In this document: positions 21,182 to 29,464 of the stretch, one piece after another | Layout: each line of letters opens with the position of its first letter | Position numbering within the stretch: position 1 is the stretch's first letter | Assembly (NCBI RefSeq): GCF_003403075.1 | Contig: NZ_CP031557.1 | Location: forward strand, 3,410,001 to 3,474,000 | DNA: 64,000 bases | DNA from: Flavobacterium psychrotrophum | Lineage (GTDB): Bacteria > Bacteroidota > Bacteroidia > Flavobacteriales > Flavobacteriaceae | Direction: 5' to 3' | Translations under genes and position numbers: made by a program | Notes under the pieces: generated by a model | What the model saw: the letters and a program-made list of their open reading frames with translations, nothing else | What the model was told of the DNA's origin: nothing | Databases searched by the model: none

Positions 21182-22140
21182 TAAGCTGCCGAACGTATTT
21201 TACCGCTTGGAGTGATGTCGAAAAGTTTTTTATTGAGCACATTTAGGCGCTGTTGGGATATAGTTAGGTTTGCAGCTGCCCAGTTACCGCCATAAACAGG
21301 TGTAAGATTTTCCGCAAAGACAAAATAGGGCCATCGATCATCTGGCAACTTAGTATTATCACTTTCAGACGACACACGATAAGCTGCTAAAAGGTTAAGG
21401 TGACCGACTGCATAGCAAATTAAGATGTCATTTTTTTTGACTCCTGCCGGATTTCGTGCAAAATGCATTTTATCTTCTGTCCGGTCATAATTCCAGTCGG
21501 TAGGTATCGGGTTGCTTGACACGCCAATAGGCTTCAGCCAAAATGTTGCACTTTCTGATACCCCAATCGGCTGTCGCTTTAGTTTTAAAAGAGATTCAAG
21601 ATTTAATTCGATGCCACAGTATGGCTGGTCAGGCATGGGATTCTCCTTTATCTTGAGTAGGCATTCATCAATAAAACTCTCACCTACAGGTTCGTGCAGC
21701 ACTTTATTTGATATGCCTTCCTTAATTTTAAGTATATCGTCTTTGTTAGACAGCGCGTTTCCCCATTCATTATTCTTCATTAGCCCAAGCCTCGTAAAAT
21801 TAGCAGATGTGACAATCGCCTTGAGGCTACCGTCGGTATAATCTGCAATATAGATTTTGCCGTGTAGTGAATTTTCTATTAAGATAGTAATTGTAACACC
21901 TGAATGACGGAGCTTATCATACAAACTCTTTAAATACCGGACTTTTGAGTATTGAAACCTGTCGTAACCCATCATAGTTGTAACAAAAGTTATATGCTTA
22001 AGATTTCTGAAAGTCTCAAATGGCATCAGGTCGGAAAATTGTGTTATAAAAGGGCTGATAACTGTAACTTCTACGGCGTCCTTGAATAACTCTACAATAT
22101 GAAAATGATGATTTTTCGAAGTCAGGTTATTTACGATCAT
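21181..22140 (-). CDS. PLD-family nuclease fused to an EVE/PUA-like C-terminal domain
   Basis: A 319-residue protein. The N-terminal half is a phospholipase D-like domain with HGKIYIAD (His93, Lys95) and the downstream TSANFTRLGL (Ser112, Asn114), the half-site of the HKD nucleases also found in some restriction endonucleases. From about residue 195 a second domain starts with TFWLKPIG and contains GVKKNDILICYAVGHLNLLA and WPYFVFAENLTPV, the pattern of EVE/PUA-like domains, which are known to read modified bases in type IV restriction systems. The combination suggests a modification-dependent nuclease. It lies in a defence-like block beside KAP and OLD-family genes. The EVE call rests on pattern recognition and is the less certain half. 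Confidence 0.7.
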   Translation of the reverse strand: MIVNNLTSKNHHFHIVELFKDAVEVTVISPFITQFSDLMPFETFRNLKHITFVTTMMGYDRFQYSKVRYLKSLYDKLRHSGVTITILIENSLHGKIYIADYTDGSLKAIVTSANFTRLGLMKNNEWGNALSNKDDILKIKEGISNKVLHEPVGESFIDECLLKIKENPMPDQPYCGIELNLESLLKLKRQPIGVSESATFWLKPIGVSSNPIPTDWNYDRTEDKMHFARNPAGVKKNDILICYAVGHLNLLAAYRVSSESDNTKLPDDRWPYFVFAENLTPVYGGNWAAANLTISQQRLNVLNKKLFDITPSGKIRSAA

Positions 22141-22263
22141 AATAATTTGTTTACTCTATTAAAATATTGACAATTAGGATTAATATTTTTACCGCTTGAA
22201 TTCATTCGGTTTATGCTTGCTTATTCGACCATTTGAAATCAATTTTTACTAAAAAATTTAAAT

Positions 22264-23958
22264 TTACAATTTCAGAATCTTGTCTTTTACAAAAGACCTC
22301 GCTATTTCCATATCTCGAGAATTTAAGATACCTTGTTGTAAAACTTCATTAACCCATTTGGGACCATGCCCTCCAACATTTTTATTAAAAGCTTCAATTT
22401 CACCTATTTCCAGTATTAAAATACCAAGCTTCTCAAGTTGAGACTGTACGCGATTAAATGCTGATGTAATTTCACCTGCCGGGAGATAAAATCTGCCAGA
22501 GGATTTTGCCTGTTTCCACGCAGACGGCTGTTTTATTAAACTTTGCAATTCTTTAATTGTATCTTGCGGAACATCCCTTTCCGTCATTTTAGATAAAATA
22601 GTTTCCAATTTCTTCTTGAACTCCTCGGTCTTTAAGCTGACTATTTTTTCATCAATCCCTTTCTTAACTTTCTTTACATCTTCTTTAATTTCATCAAAAT
22701 TACCTCCCAATTCTTCATACATCTTGCGTAATGGATTTTCATTCTGGTAGAGATCAAAATCTCCAATTATAGTGAGAGGAACATTTAATGCTTTTAAAGC
22801 CTTAATAATTACCGGAAATCTCTCTTTACCGCCAGCTGGTACAAATAATATATCAGGAGATGACAATTTATAATCATCCGTAATAGCACCAGTTAAAGCA
22901 CTATAGAAACGGCAATCTGAATCACTTTCTACTAGAACAACTCTTTTGTGAAATAATCCATCAAGTATATTAGAATGTCGAAGCAAAGTGTCGTTCCAGA
23001 CCTTCACTATTTCTGAATTTTCTAAGACATGAATATCATTTGTATTTCCCATACGTTGTATACGAACAATTATTAAGCGTTCAGAGGCACTGTCCAAAAG
23101 CCCTTTAAGAAAATGTTCGCTATGGGTCGCCGCTAATAGTTGTTTACGAGAATTCGTGGTCTGTGCTATCATCTGACCGAGAAGAAAACTCTGTGGAGGA
23201 TGTAAAAATGCTTCAGGCTCATCAACAAGGTTAATAGAAAAATTCTCGATAAAAAGACTCAGAAATACTCCCGCGAAACTTTTCATTCCATCCCCTTGCT
23301 CGTGAAGAAACGGTAATTTTCGCAATTCCATCTGATATTGCTTAGAAACTCTGTCATTTTCTGTAGAACTAGTTGGTGGAGTACCGACATGAAGTGGTAC
23401 AGAAGCACCATAGCCATGATTAACAATGATATCTTCTCCAAAAGCGGCTCTGAAAAATTGTGAAAAAGTTCTTTCTTTTTCTTGATCTTGTTTTAAGTCA
23501 TGTATAGGATGAGTTTTTAGTTCAGTCATAATATCAATATTGCCCGCAGGTGCTACAAGGTTTAATCTACCAATTGTGTCATGCTTTTTTAGAAAAAAAT
23601 TAGCAACAGCTGGTGCTCCAACCTTATTATTTCCGCCAATTAAGCTTGACCAATAACTCTTTAAAGTCGTTGCATCCATCCCTGAATTATAATCATGATA
23701 ATACTTATAACCACCATCTTTTAGTCTATGCTCAATTCTTTTAAGAAAATCCTCTGCACTTCCCTCTGCTTTGATTACAATATTTTCGATGATCTTGGAG
23801 GACTGGTTGCTACCATTGGAAGTTTTTTCAATTTCTTTAAGAGCTAAACTTTTTCCACTATTATTGGGCCCGACAAAAAGAACTACCGAATCTTTCTTTA
23901 ACTGAATTGTAAGACCTGTTTTGAATATAATTTGACTTATAAAAATGTTTGCTGTCAT
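22264..23958 (-). CDS. OLD-family ATPase with TOPRIM nuclease domain
   Basis: A 564-residue protein of the overcoming-lysogenisation-defect type: an ABC-like ATPase followed by a TOPRIM nuclease domain. Walker A is GPNNSGKS (30-37); a signature-like QGDGMKSFAG is at 221-230; Walker B LVDEPEAFLHPP has Asp246 and Glu247; ATHSEHFL carries the switch histidine. The TOPRIM part shows VVLVESDSD (Glu344) and IIGDFD (Asp400, Asp402), the acidic residues that bind metal. Family members are DNA nucleases of phage-defence systems such as Gabija GajA, PARIS and phage P2 Old. No second effector gene such as a UvrD helicase is adjacent; instead an XRE-like gene lies 152 bp upstream, suggesting a self-regulated two-gene unit. 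Confidence 0.82.
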   Translation of the reverse strand: MTANIFISQIIFKTGLTIQLKKDSVVLFVGPNNSGKSLALKEIEKTSNGSNQSSKIIENIVIKAEGSAEDFLKRIEHRLKDGGYKYYHDYNSGMDATTLKSYWSSLIGGNNKVGAPAVANFFLKKHDTIGRLNLVAPAGNIDIMTELKTHPIHDLKQDQEKERTFSQFFRAAFGEDIIVNHGYGASVPLHVGTPPTSSTENDRVSKQYQMELRKLPFLHEQGDGMKSFAGVFLSLFIENFSINLVDEPEAFLHPPQSFLLGQMIAQTTNSRKQLLAATHSEHFLKGLLDSASERLIIVRIQRMGNTNDIHVLENSEIVKVWNDTLLRHSNILDGLFHKRVVLVESDSDCRFYSALTGAITDDYKLSSPDILFVPAGGKERFPVIIKALKALNVPLTIIGDFDLYQNENPLRKMYEELGGNFDEIKEDVKKVKKGIDEKIVSLKTEEFKKKLETILSKMTERDVPQDTIKELQSLIKQPSAWKQAKSSGRFYLPAGEITSAFNRVQSQLEKLGILILEIGEIEAFNKNVGGHGPKWVNEVLQQGILNSRDMEIARSFVKDKILKL

Positions 23959-24110
23959 GACAAATGTTAATTAGATAGTAAGTAAAAAATAACCAAAATG
24001 AGATAAATGGTGATTTCACTAAAGATTAAGATACTAAATTATCAAATTAAAAGGAAGTGCAAATACAAAAGCTAACTTCTTTAAATTTCAGAGGAAGCAA
24101 TTTATTAAAA

Positions 24111-24407
24111 TTAAATTTTAAGATCGCCCTCTTGCAGTGAATCAAAGATTTTAGCAAAATCAGAGAGTTTGAATCCCATAGCTTCTATAATTGATACCAA
24201 AGTAGAACTTGCTGGAGTTGTTTTAGCATTAAATATGTTGGAAACAGTCGCTTTTCTGATATCAGCAATGTTAGCAATCTTGTTGTAACTGCTAACATCA
24301 TCATCGTGTTTACCGTCTACCTTTTCAATTTTCTTCTTTTTTTCTAAAAGATATTGAAGGGTTACGGCAATTTTAATCTTGATATGTTCTTCAAGTTGCT
24401 TTTCCAC
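24111..24407 (-). CDS. Small XRE-like helix-turn-helix regulator
   Basis: A 98-residue protein with an HTH of the XRE type at about residues 45-75 (IANIADIRKATVSNIFN), followed by a helix (LVSIIEAMGFKLSDFAKIF), the usual end of such domains. The only start codon that fits is a GTG at 24407. It precedes the OLD-family gene on the same strand. A perfect 38-nt palindrome ends 23 bp upstream of its start, which fits an operator bound by a dimer of this protein. The low-expression GTG start and the operator fit tight control of a toxic nuclease; that control is inferred, not shown. Confidence 0.75.
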   Translation of the reverse strand: MEKQLEEHIKIKIAVTLQYLLEKKKKIEKVDGKHDDDVSSYNKIANIADIRKATVSNIFNAKTTPASSTLVSIIEAMGFKLSDFAKIFDSLQEGDLKI

Positions 24408-24430
24408 GACTGCAAGTAACTATTTTAGAA

Positions 24431-24468
24431 ATAATTAATCGGTACGCTTTGGCGTACCGATTAATTAT
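24431..24468. promoter_or_regulatory. Perfect 38-nt palindrome, probable operator of the HTH gene
   Basis: Two perfect 17-nt arms, ATAATTAATCGGTACGC (24431-24447) and its exact complement (24452-24468), enclose TTTG. There is no T-tract after either side, so an operator is more likely than a terminator. The core GGTACGC/GCGTACC stands out from the AT-rich surroundings. It lies just upstream of the XRE-like gene. Confidence 0.65.
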
Positions 24469-24559
24469 TATATATTTGAAAATCCACTTAAATAAGTAGG
24501 AGAAAAAGTTTATTTTTGCGAAACTTCTTATAATATATATGAAGCGTTCGCTTGGAGTC

Positions 24560-24676
24560 TCGTTTCCGAAAACTGCTAATTTAAAGACACGCGAGATGAC
24601 TAAGTGTAAATGCTCACGCCATACGGCGTGGGCTCACTTATTCGTGTGTTGGTTCTTAGCAGTACCGCGGAAACGA
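24560..24676 (+). ncRNA. Candidate structured RNA with five nested stems
   Basis: The sequence folds into one long rod by perfect pairing: TCGTTTCCG 24560-24568 with 24668-24676; ACTGCTAA 24572-24579 with 24656-24663; ACACG 24587-24591 with 24643-24647; TAAGTG 24601-24606 with 24635-24640; CACGCC 24615-24620 with 24625-24630, closed by a four-base loop. A TATTTTTG box at 24511-24518 could be its -7 promoter element. Length and shape (rod with an internal unpaired region between stems 2 and 3) resemble the flavobacterial 6S-type RNA, but I cannot confirm membership, and the strand is uncertain because the rod is nearly symmetrical. An upstream leader element of the SusC operon is another option. 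Confidence 0.55.
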
Positions 24677-25030
24677 ATATGTTGAGTTTAAACCCACGCC
24701 TCCTTTTTAGGAACTACACTCGCTGATTCTAAGCAAACCGTTTCTTGGTTTCGCAATTCATTTGATTTTTTGCCATAATGGTCCTAAGATAGTCCTGCGC
24801 CCAATCCGTCTGAATTCACATTGGGTTAGTAACCTTGGAGGGAAAGGTGCAGGATGTTTTAAATTAAACCGATTGTTGAATAAATACCTGAATTGCGTAT
24901 GGGGAAGGAAAATCTACAGACTTACTATACTATTTAACAAGAAAAGCCTTCTGATTTCTACTTGGCGGTCGATCACAGAAGGCCGTATGCGACTAACAAA
25001 ACAATTGTTTTATTAACCTTTACCAATATT
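24677..25030 (+). other. Long untranslated region upstream of the SusC-like gene
   Basis: About 350 bp without a convincing gene. It contains a hairpin-like GCAAACC/GGTTTCGC (about 24735-24756) followed by a loosely T-rich stretch, which may end the RNA candidate before it. An 84-codon frame from 24762 has no protein-like character. The rest may be leader of the SusC operon; I see no riboswitch I can name. Confidence 0.4.
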
Positions 25031-28000
25031 ATGAAAATTTACATATTGGGCAAAGGCAGGGAGTGTATTTTTTATTTTTTAATAATCTTTCTCCCCGCTA
25101 CAGTAAATGCCCATATAACAACACATCCTCTTTTGTTTGCAGTAGTGCAACAGGAAACCCAAGGCATCATCACCGACGCCACAGGGCCGCTACCGGGTGT
25201 ATCGGTCTCCATTAAAGGGACAACCACCACAGCCCTCACCAATACAGAAGGCCGTTTTGCAATCCATGCCGCCCCCGGCGATGTGCTTCTGGTGCAGCTT
25301 TTGGGATATGGCCGGATCGAAATAACGATAACCGGGTACGACCTAGGCACCATTGTGCTGGAACCGGAGGCCACAAGCCTTGAGGAAGTTGTTGTAAATG
25401 CCGGGTATTACAGCGTCTCCCAAAAACAAAGTACCGGCAGCATATCCCGTGTTACAGCCAAAGAGATAGAAAAGCAGCCTGTAACAAATGTCCTGGGCGC
25501 CCTGCAGGGGCGTATGGCCGGGGTAGATATCGTGCAGAATACCGGGGTGGCCGGTGGGGGGTTTAACATACAAATACGCGGGGTAAACAGCCTGCGCCCG
25601 GAAGGCAATGCCCCACTCTACATTATTGACGGGGTACCATACGCCTCCCAAAGCATGGGTGATAGCAATACCTCAAATATCATCCAGGGCTCGCTTAGCC
25701 CCCTTAACAGTATAAACCCTTCGGACATTGCCAGCATAGAAGTGCTCAAAGATGCCGATGCCACGGCCATCTATGGCTCACGGGGGGCCAACGGCGTTGT
25801 CCTGATCACTACCAAAAAAGGACACGCCGGCAAGACCGAATTCAACCTTGGGGTCAGCAGCGGTTTTGCAGGCGTTTCGCACTTCATTGACATGATGGAC
25901 ACATCGCAATACCTCGCCATGCGCGCCGCAGCATTCGCCAACGATGGGGTCACCCCCTATCCGGCTGCCGCCTACGACATCAACGGCATCTGGGATCAGG
26001 AGCGCTACACCGACTGGCAAAAAGAGCTCATTGGTGGCACGGCCACCTATAACGACCTCACAGCCTCAGCCTCCGGTGGAAGCGGGCAAACACAGTTCCT
26101 TGCCTCGGCCTCCTACCATAATGAAACAACCGTTTTTCCCGGCGATTTTAAATACCGGAAAGGCAATTTCAGGGCTTCGGTGAACCATACCTCGCAGGAC
26201 CAGAAGTTCACCCTTGGCTTTAGCGCGGGATACACAGCGCAGCAAAACAACCAGCCCGGTACCGACTTTACAAGGACTTCCCTGCTTTTGGCACCCAATG
26301 CCCCGGCATTGTACAATCCTGACGGGACCCTTAACTGGGAGGGCAGTACCTGGACCAATCCATTGAGCAACCTCGAAAGTAAATATATCGCTACTACGCA
26401 GGACCTCATATCCAACATGACCCTGAGTTATAATATCGTGCAGGGGCTTTCCCTAAAAACCAGTTTTGGCTTCAGCGACACGCGCACGAGGGAAACCAAA
26501 ACACTGCCCTCTACTATGTACGACCCGGCGTGGGAGGCTACTAGTGAGTTTTCTACATTATACCTTAACAATGCACGCAGGAGTTCATGGATTATAGAAC
26601 CGCAACTCAACTGGACGCAATCCCTTGGCTCGGGAACCTTAAACGTGCTTTTGGGAAGTACTTCCCAAAAGCAGGCCGACAGTCAACTCGTACACATGGC
26701 GGAAGGTTTTACATCCAACGCCTTGATCTATAACCTCTCGGCGGCAACATTGCTTTTTGCCTTGCGCGATACTGAGACGGTATACAAGTACAACGCAGGA
26801 TTCGCACGGGTGAATTATAACTGGAAAGAGAAGTACTTTATCAACCTTACCGGGCGCAGGGATGCCTCAAGCCGTTTCGGACCAGAAAGGCGTACTGCAA
26901 ATTTTGGCGCTATCGGTGCGGCATGGATCTTCAGCCAGGAGGCACTGCTAATGGATAATGTGCATTTCCTAAGTTTTGGGAAATTGCGCGCAAGCTACGG
27001 AAGCAGTGGTAACGACCAGATTGGGGACTACCAGTATCTGAATACCTACGGGATTGGCAGCAGCAACTACTCCGGTGTTGTCGGGCTGAACCCTACAAGG
27101 TTATACAATCCGGATTTTGGCTGGGAAAAAAACACAAAATTTGAAGCCGCCTTGGAGCTGGGTTTCTTAAATCACCGGATTTTTGCTACCGCAAGCTGGT
27201 TTCGCAACCGCTCATCCAGCCAACTGGTGGGCATACCGCTTCCCGCCACAACAGGCTTTAGCGCCCTGCAGGCCAATCTGGATGCAACCGTAGAGAACAG
27301 CGGTCTTGAGCTCACCCTCCGCGCCGTTAATATCGACACCGCTTCCCTGCGATGGGTCAGCAGCATAAACCTCACTGCGGCAAACAATAAGCTTATTGAG
27401 TTCTCTGGCCTTGAGGCATCTACTTACGCCAGTCAATACGTCATTGGGCAACCCCTTAATATTGTCCGGTTATACAAATACACAGGTATAGATCCCACTA
27501 CAGGGTTGTATACCGTTGAAGATGTAAACGGTGACGGGGCTATTACACCGACCGAGGACCGGCAAACCATCCGCAACCTGAATCCCCGTTTTTTCGGTGG
27601 GCTGCAAAACCAGCTTACCTATCACAACTGGCAGTTGGATTTTCTTTTACAGTTTGTAAAAAAGGACGCGTATAAGGCTGAAACCCAGTTAGGTGCACCC
27701 GGTAGCTTTTCCAACCAACCTGCCGCCATGGCCAGAAGTTGGCAATCGCCCGGCGATACCGCCCCGTACCAGCTTTTCACTGCAGGATACAGTGGCCCGG
27801 CTGCTACGGCCTACAGTAATTACATGATCAGCGACGGGGCCATTACCGATGCCTCGTTTATACGCCTTAAGAATATTTCAGTTTCCTACAAGATACCCGA
27901 AAAATGGCTCAGCGGTCTGCAATGCACCGCGACCCTTAGGGCCCAAAACCTCTTAACAATTACCCCATACAAAGGTGCCGATCCCGAATTTGCCATTATA

Positions 28001-28054
28001 GGTTATTTACCGCCACTGCGCACCATAACCGGCGGGCTTCAATTTACTTTTTAA
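25031..28054 (+). CDS. SusC/RagA-family TonB-dependent outer-membrane transporter
   Basis: A SusC-type receptor of about 1007 residues. The start is placed at the ATG at 25031 because MKIYILGKGREC begins a signal peptide; the open frame extends further upstream without signal character. A carboxypeptidase-regulatory-like domain (TQGIITDATGPLPGVSVSIKGT) is followed by the SusC plug signature LEEVVVNAGYYSVSQKQSTG, RMAGVDIVQNTG and KDADATAIYGSRGANGVVLI, then the barrel, ending in LQFTF. Known role: with SusD it imports oligomers through the outer membrane, powered by TonB. Cotranscribed with SusD (11 bp gap) and an S9 peptidase, so peptides are a more likely ligand than sugars. Codons are markedly more GC-rich than in the genes before 24 kb, suggesting another donor. 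Confidence 0.92.
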   Translation: MKIYILGKGRECIFYFLIIFLPATVNAHITTHPLLFAVVQQETQGIITDATGPLPGVSVSIKGTTTTALTNTEGRFAIHAAPGDVLLVQLLGYGRIEITITGYDLGTIVLEPEATSLEEVVVNAGYYSVSQKQSTGSISRVTAKEIEKQPVTNVLGALQGRMAGVDIVQNTGVAGGGFNIQIRGVNSLRPEGNAPLYIIDGVPYASQSMGDSNTSNIIQGSLSPLNSINPSDIASIEVLKDADATAIYGSRGANGVVLITTKKGHAGKTEFNLGVSSGFAGVSHFIDMMDTSQYLAMRAAAFANDGVTPYPAAAYDINGIWDQERYTDWQKELIGGTATYNDLTASASGGSGQTQFLASASYHNETTVFPGDFKYRKGNFRASVNHTSQDQKFTLGFSAGYTAQQNNQPGTDFTRTSLLLAPNAPALYNPDGTLNWEGSTWTNPLSNLESKYIATTQDLISNMTLSYNIVQGLSLKTSFGFSDTRTRETKTLPSTMYDPAWEATSEFSTLYLNNARRSSWIIEPQLNWTQSLGSGTLNVLLGSTSQKQADSQLVHMAEGFTSNALIYNLSAATLLFALRDTETVYKYNAGFARVNYNWKEKYFINLTGRRDASSRFGPERRTANFGAIGAAWIFSQEALLMDNVHFLSFGKLRASYGSSGNDQIGDYQYLNTYGIGSSNYSGVVGLNPTRLYNPDFGWEKNTKFEAALELGFLNHRIFATASWFRNRSSSQLVGIPLPATTGFSALQANLDATVENSGLELTLRAVNIDTASLRWVSSINLTAANNKLIEFSGLEASTYASQYVIGQPLNIVRLYKYTGIDPTTGLYTVEDVNGDGAITPTEDRQTIRNLNPRFFGGLQNQLTYHNWQLDFLLQFVKKDAYKAETQLGAPGSFSNQPAAMARSWQSPGDTAPYQLFTAGYSGPAATAYSNYMISDGAITDASFIRLKNISVSYKIPEKWLSGLQCTATLRAQNLLTITPYKGADPEFAIIGYLPPLRTITGGLQFTF

Positions 28055-28065
28055 ACATTCAAACC

Positions 28066-29463
28066 ATGAAAAAGATTAAGATACGAAACTACCTGAGCCG
28101 CACAGCATTGCTTTTAGCGTTATGCCCGATACACACCGGTTGTGAAAGTTTTACCGAAGTAGACCTCCCGTCCAACCAGCTCACCGCAACAGTCGTTTTC
28201 CAGGACCGTGCGACAGCGAATGCCGCCCTTGCAGCTGTGTATGCGAAAATTCGGGATACGGGCTTCCTACGCGGGGGCACTAACGGTATCGGCAGCAGAA
28301 TGGGGTGCTATACGGACGAGCTCGACTTTTACGCGGGAGCCACCGACAACACCAGCACCTTCTACACCAACAGCATACTGCCGACAAACTCTGACATTAC
28401 CGGTTGGTGGGCTGATGCCTACCAGATCATCTACAGTGTAAATGCTATAATCGAAGGTACAGATGCCTCCCAGGCACTTTCACAGCAGGACAAGCAGGTA
28501 TTAAGCGCAGAGGCGCTTTTTATACGGGCCTTATTACATTTTTACCTGGTAAACCTATATGGTGAGATTCCATATATCACCACCACAGACTATCGCATCA
28601 ACATGCAGGCCACCCGTATGCACCAGCAGGAAATATATGAACGCCTGGAGGCAGACCTTATCGAATCCGTGCAAAATTTACCGGAAATATACACAAACCC
28701 GGAAAAGACACGCGCAAACAAGGCCGTGGCCCGGGCATTACTCGCCCGGGTCTACCTCTTTAGCCAAAATTGGGAGGCAGCAGCCGATACGGCATCGCTT
28801 GTAATAGCAGACCCTTCCGCTTTCTCAATCCCGGATGACCTCGATACAGCGTTCCTTAAAGAAAGTACCGGTACGATATGGCAGCTCACACCTGCCGGTG
28901 AGGGGCAGAATACAGAAGACGGTGCACATTACATTTTTACAACAACCCCTCCCCCAACCGTAGCCCTTACCCCTGGATTGGTTGCAGCTTTCGAGCCAGG
29001 CGATCTGCGAAAGCAACATTGGATCGCAGAAATGGGGGAAACGGGTAACCTTTGGTACTATGCCAGCAAATACAAACAGCGCGGGCTCACATCCGTTTCC
29101 CTGGAATACCAGATCGTTTTACGTCTTTCAGAACAGTACCTGATTCGGGCAGAGGCGAACCTGATGTTGGGTAACATCTCCCAGGCAAGGCAGGACCTTG
29201 ACGTTATACGGCAAAAAGCAGGGCTTGCCCCTACAGCGGCGCAGTCGCAGGGACAGCTCCTTGCTGCGATACAGCAGGAACGCAGGGTTGAGCTCTTTAC
29301 CGAATACGGCCACCGCTTTTTTGATTTGAAACGTTACGGAATAATTGACACGGCGCTAACCGGGGTAAAGCCGGGATGGGATACTACCGATGCCTTACTA
29401 CCACTGCCGCAAAACGAATTACTACTCAACACGCACTTAGCACCACAGAATCCGGGATATTAA
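28066..29463 (+). CDS. SusD/RagB-family outer-membrane lipoprotein
   Basis: A 465-residue SusD-like protein. It has a lipoprotein signal with lipobox IHTGC (Cys26), so it should be anchored to the outer membrane as the lid of the SusC channel. SusD-typical segments are AEALFIRALLHFYLVNLYGEIPYI, shown here only as its core LFIRALLHFYLVNLYGE, then ARALLARVYLFSQNWE (TPR helix) and the C-terminal QQERRVELFTEYGHRFFDLKR. It is somewhat shorter than many SusD proteins. It starts 11 bp after the SusC gene and ends one base before the S9 peptidase gene, a tight operon. Ligand is unknown; the peptidase neighbour favours peptides. Confidence 0.92.
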   Translation: MKKIKIRNYLSRTALLLALCPIHTGCESFTEVDLPSNQLTATVVFQDRATANAALAAVYAKIRDTGFLRGGTNGIGSRMGCYTDELDFYAGATDNTSTFYTNSILPTNSDITGWWADAYQIIYSVNAIIEGTDASQALSQQDKQVLSAEALFIRALLHFYLVNLYGEIPYITTTDYRINMQATRMHQQEIYERLEADLIESVQNLPEIYTNPEKTRANKAVARALLARVYLFSQNWEAAADTASLVIADPSAFSIPDDLDTAFLKESTGTIWQLTPAGEGQNTEDGAHYIFTTTPPPTVALTPGLVAAFEPGDLRKQHWIAEMGETGNLWYYASKYKQRGLTSVSLEYQIVLRLSEQYLIRAEANLMLGNISQARQDLDVIRQKAGLAPTAAQSQGQLLAAIQQERRVELFTEYGHRFFDLKRYGIIDTALTGVKPGWDTTDALLPLPQNELLLNTHLAPQNPGY

Positions 29464-29464
29464 A

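Noticed and set aside
24762..25016. 84-codon frame before the SusC gene
   Set aside because: No protein-like pattern and it overlaps the probable leader of the SusC operon.
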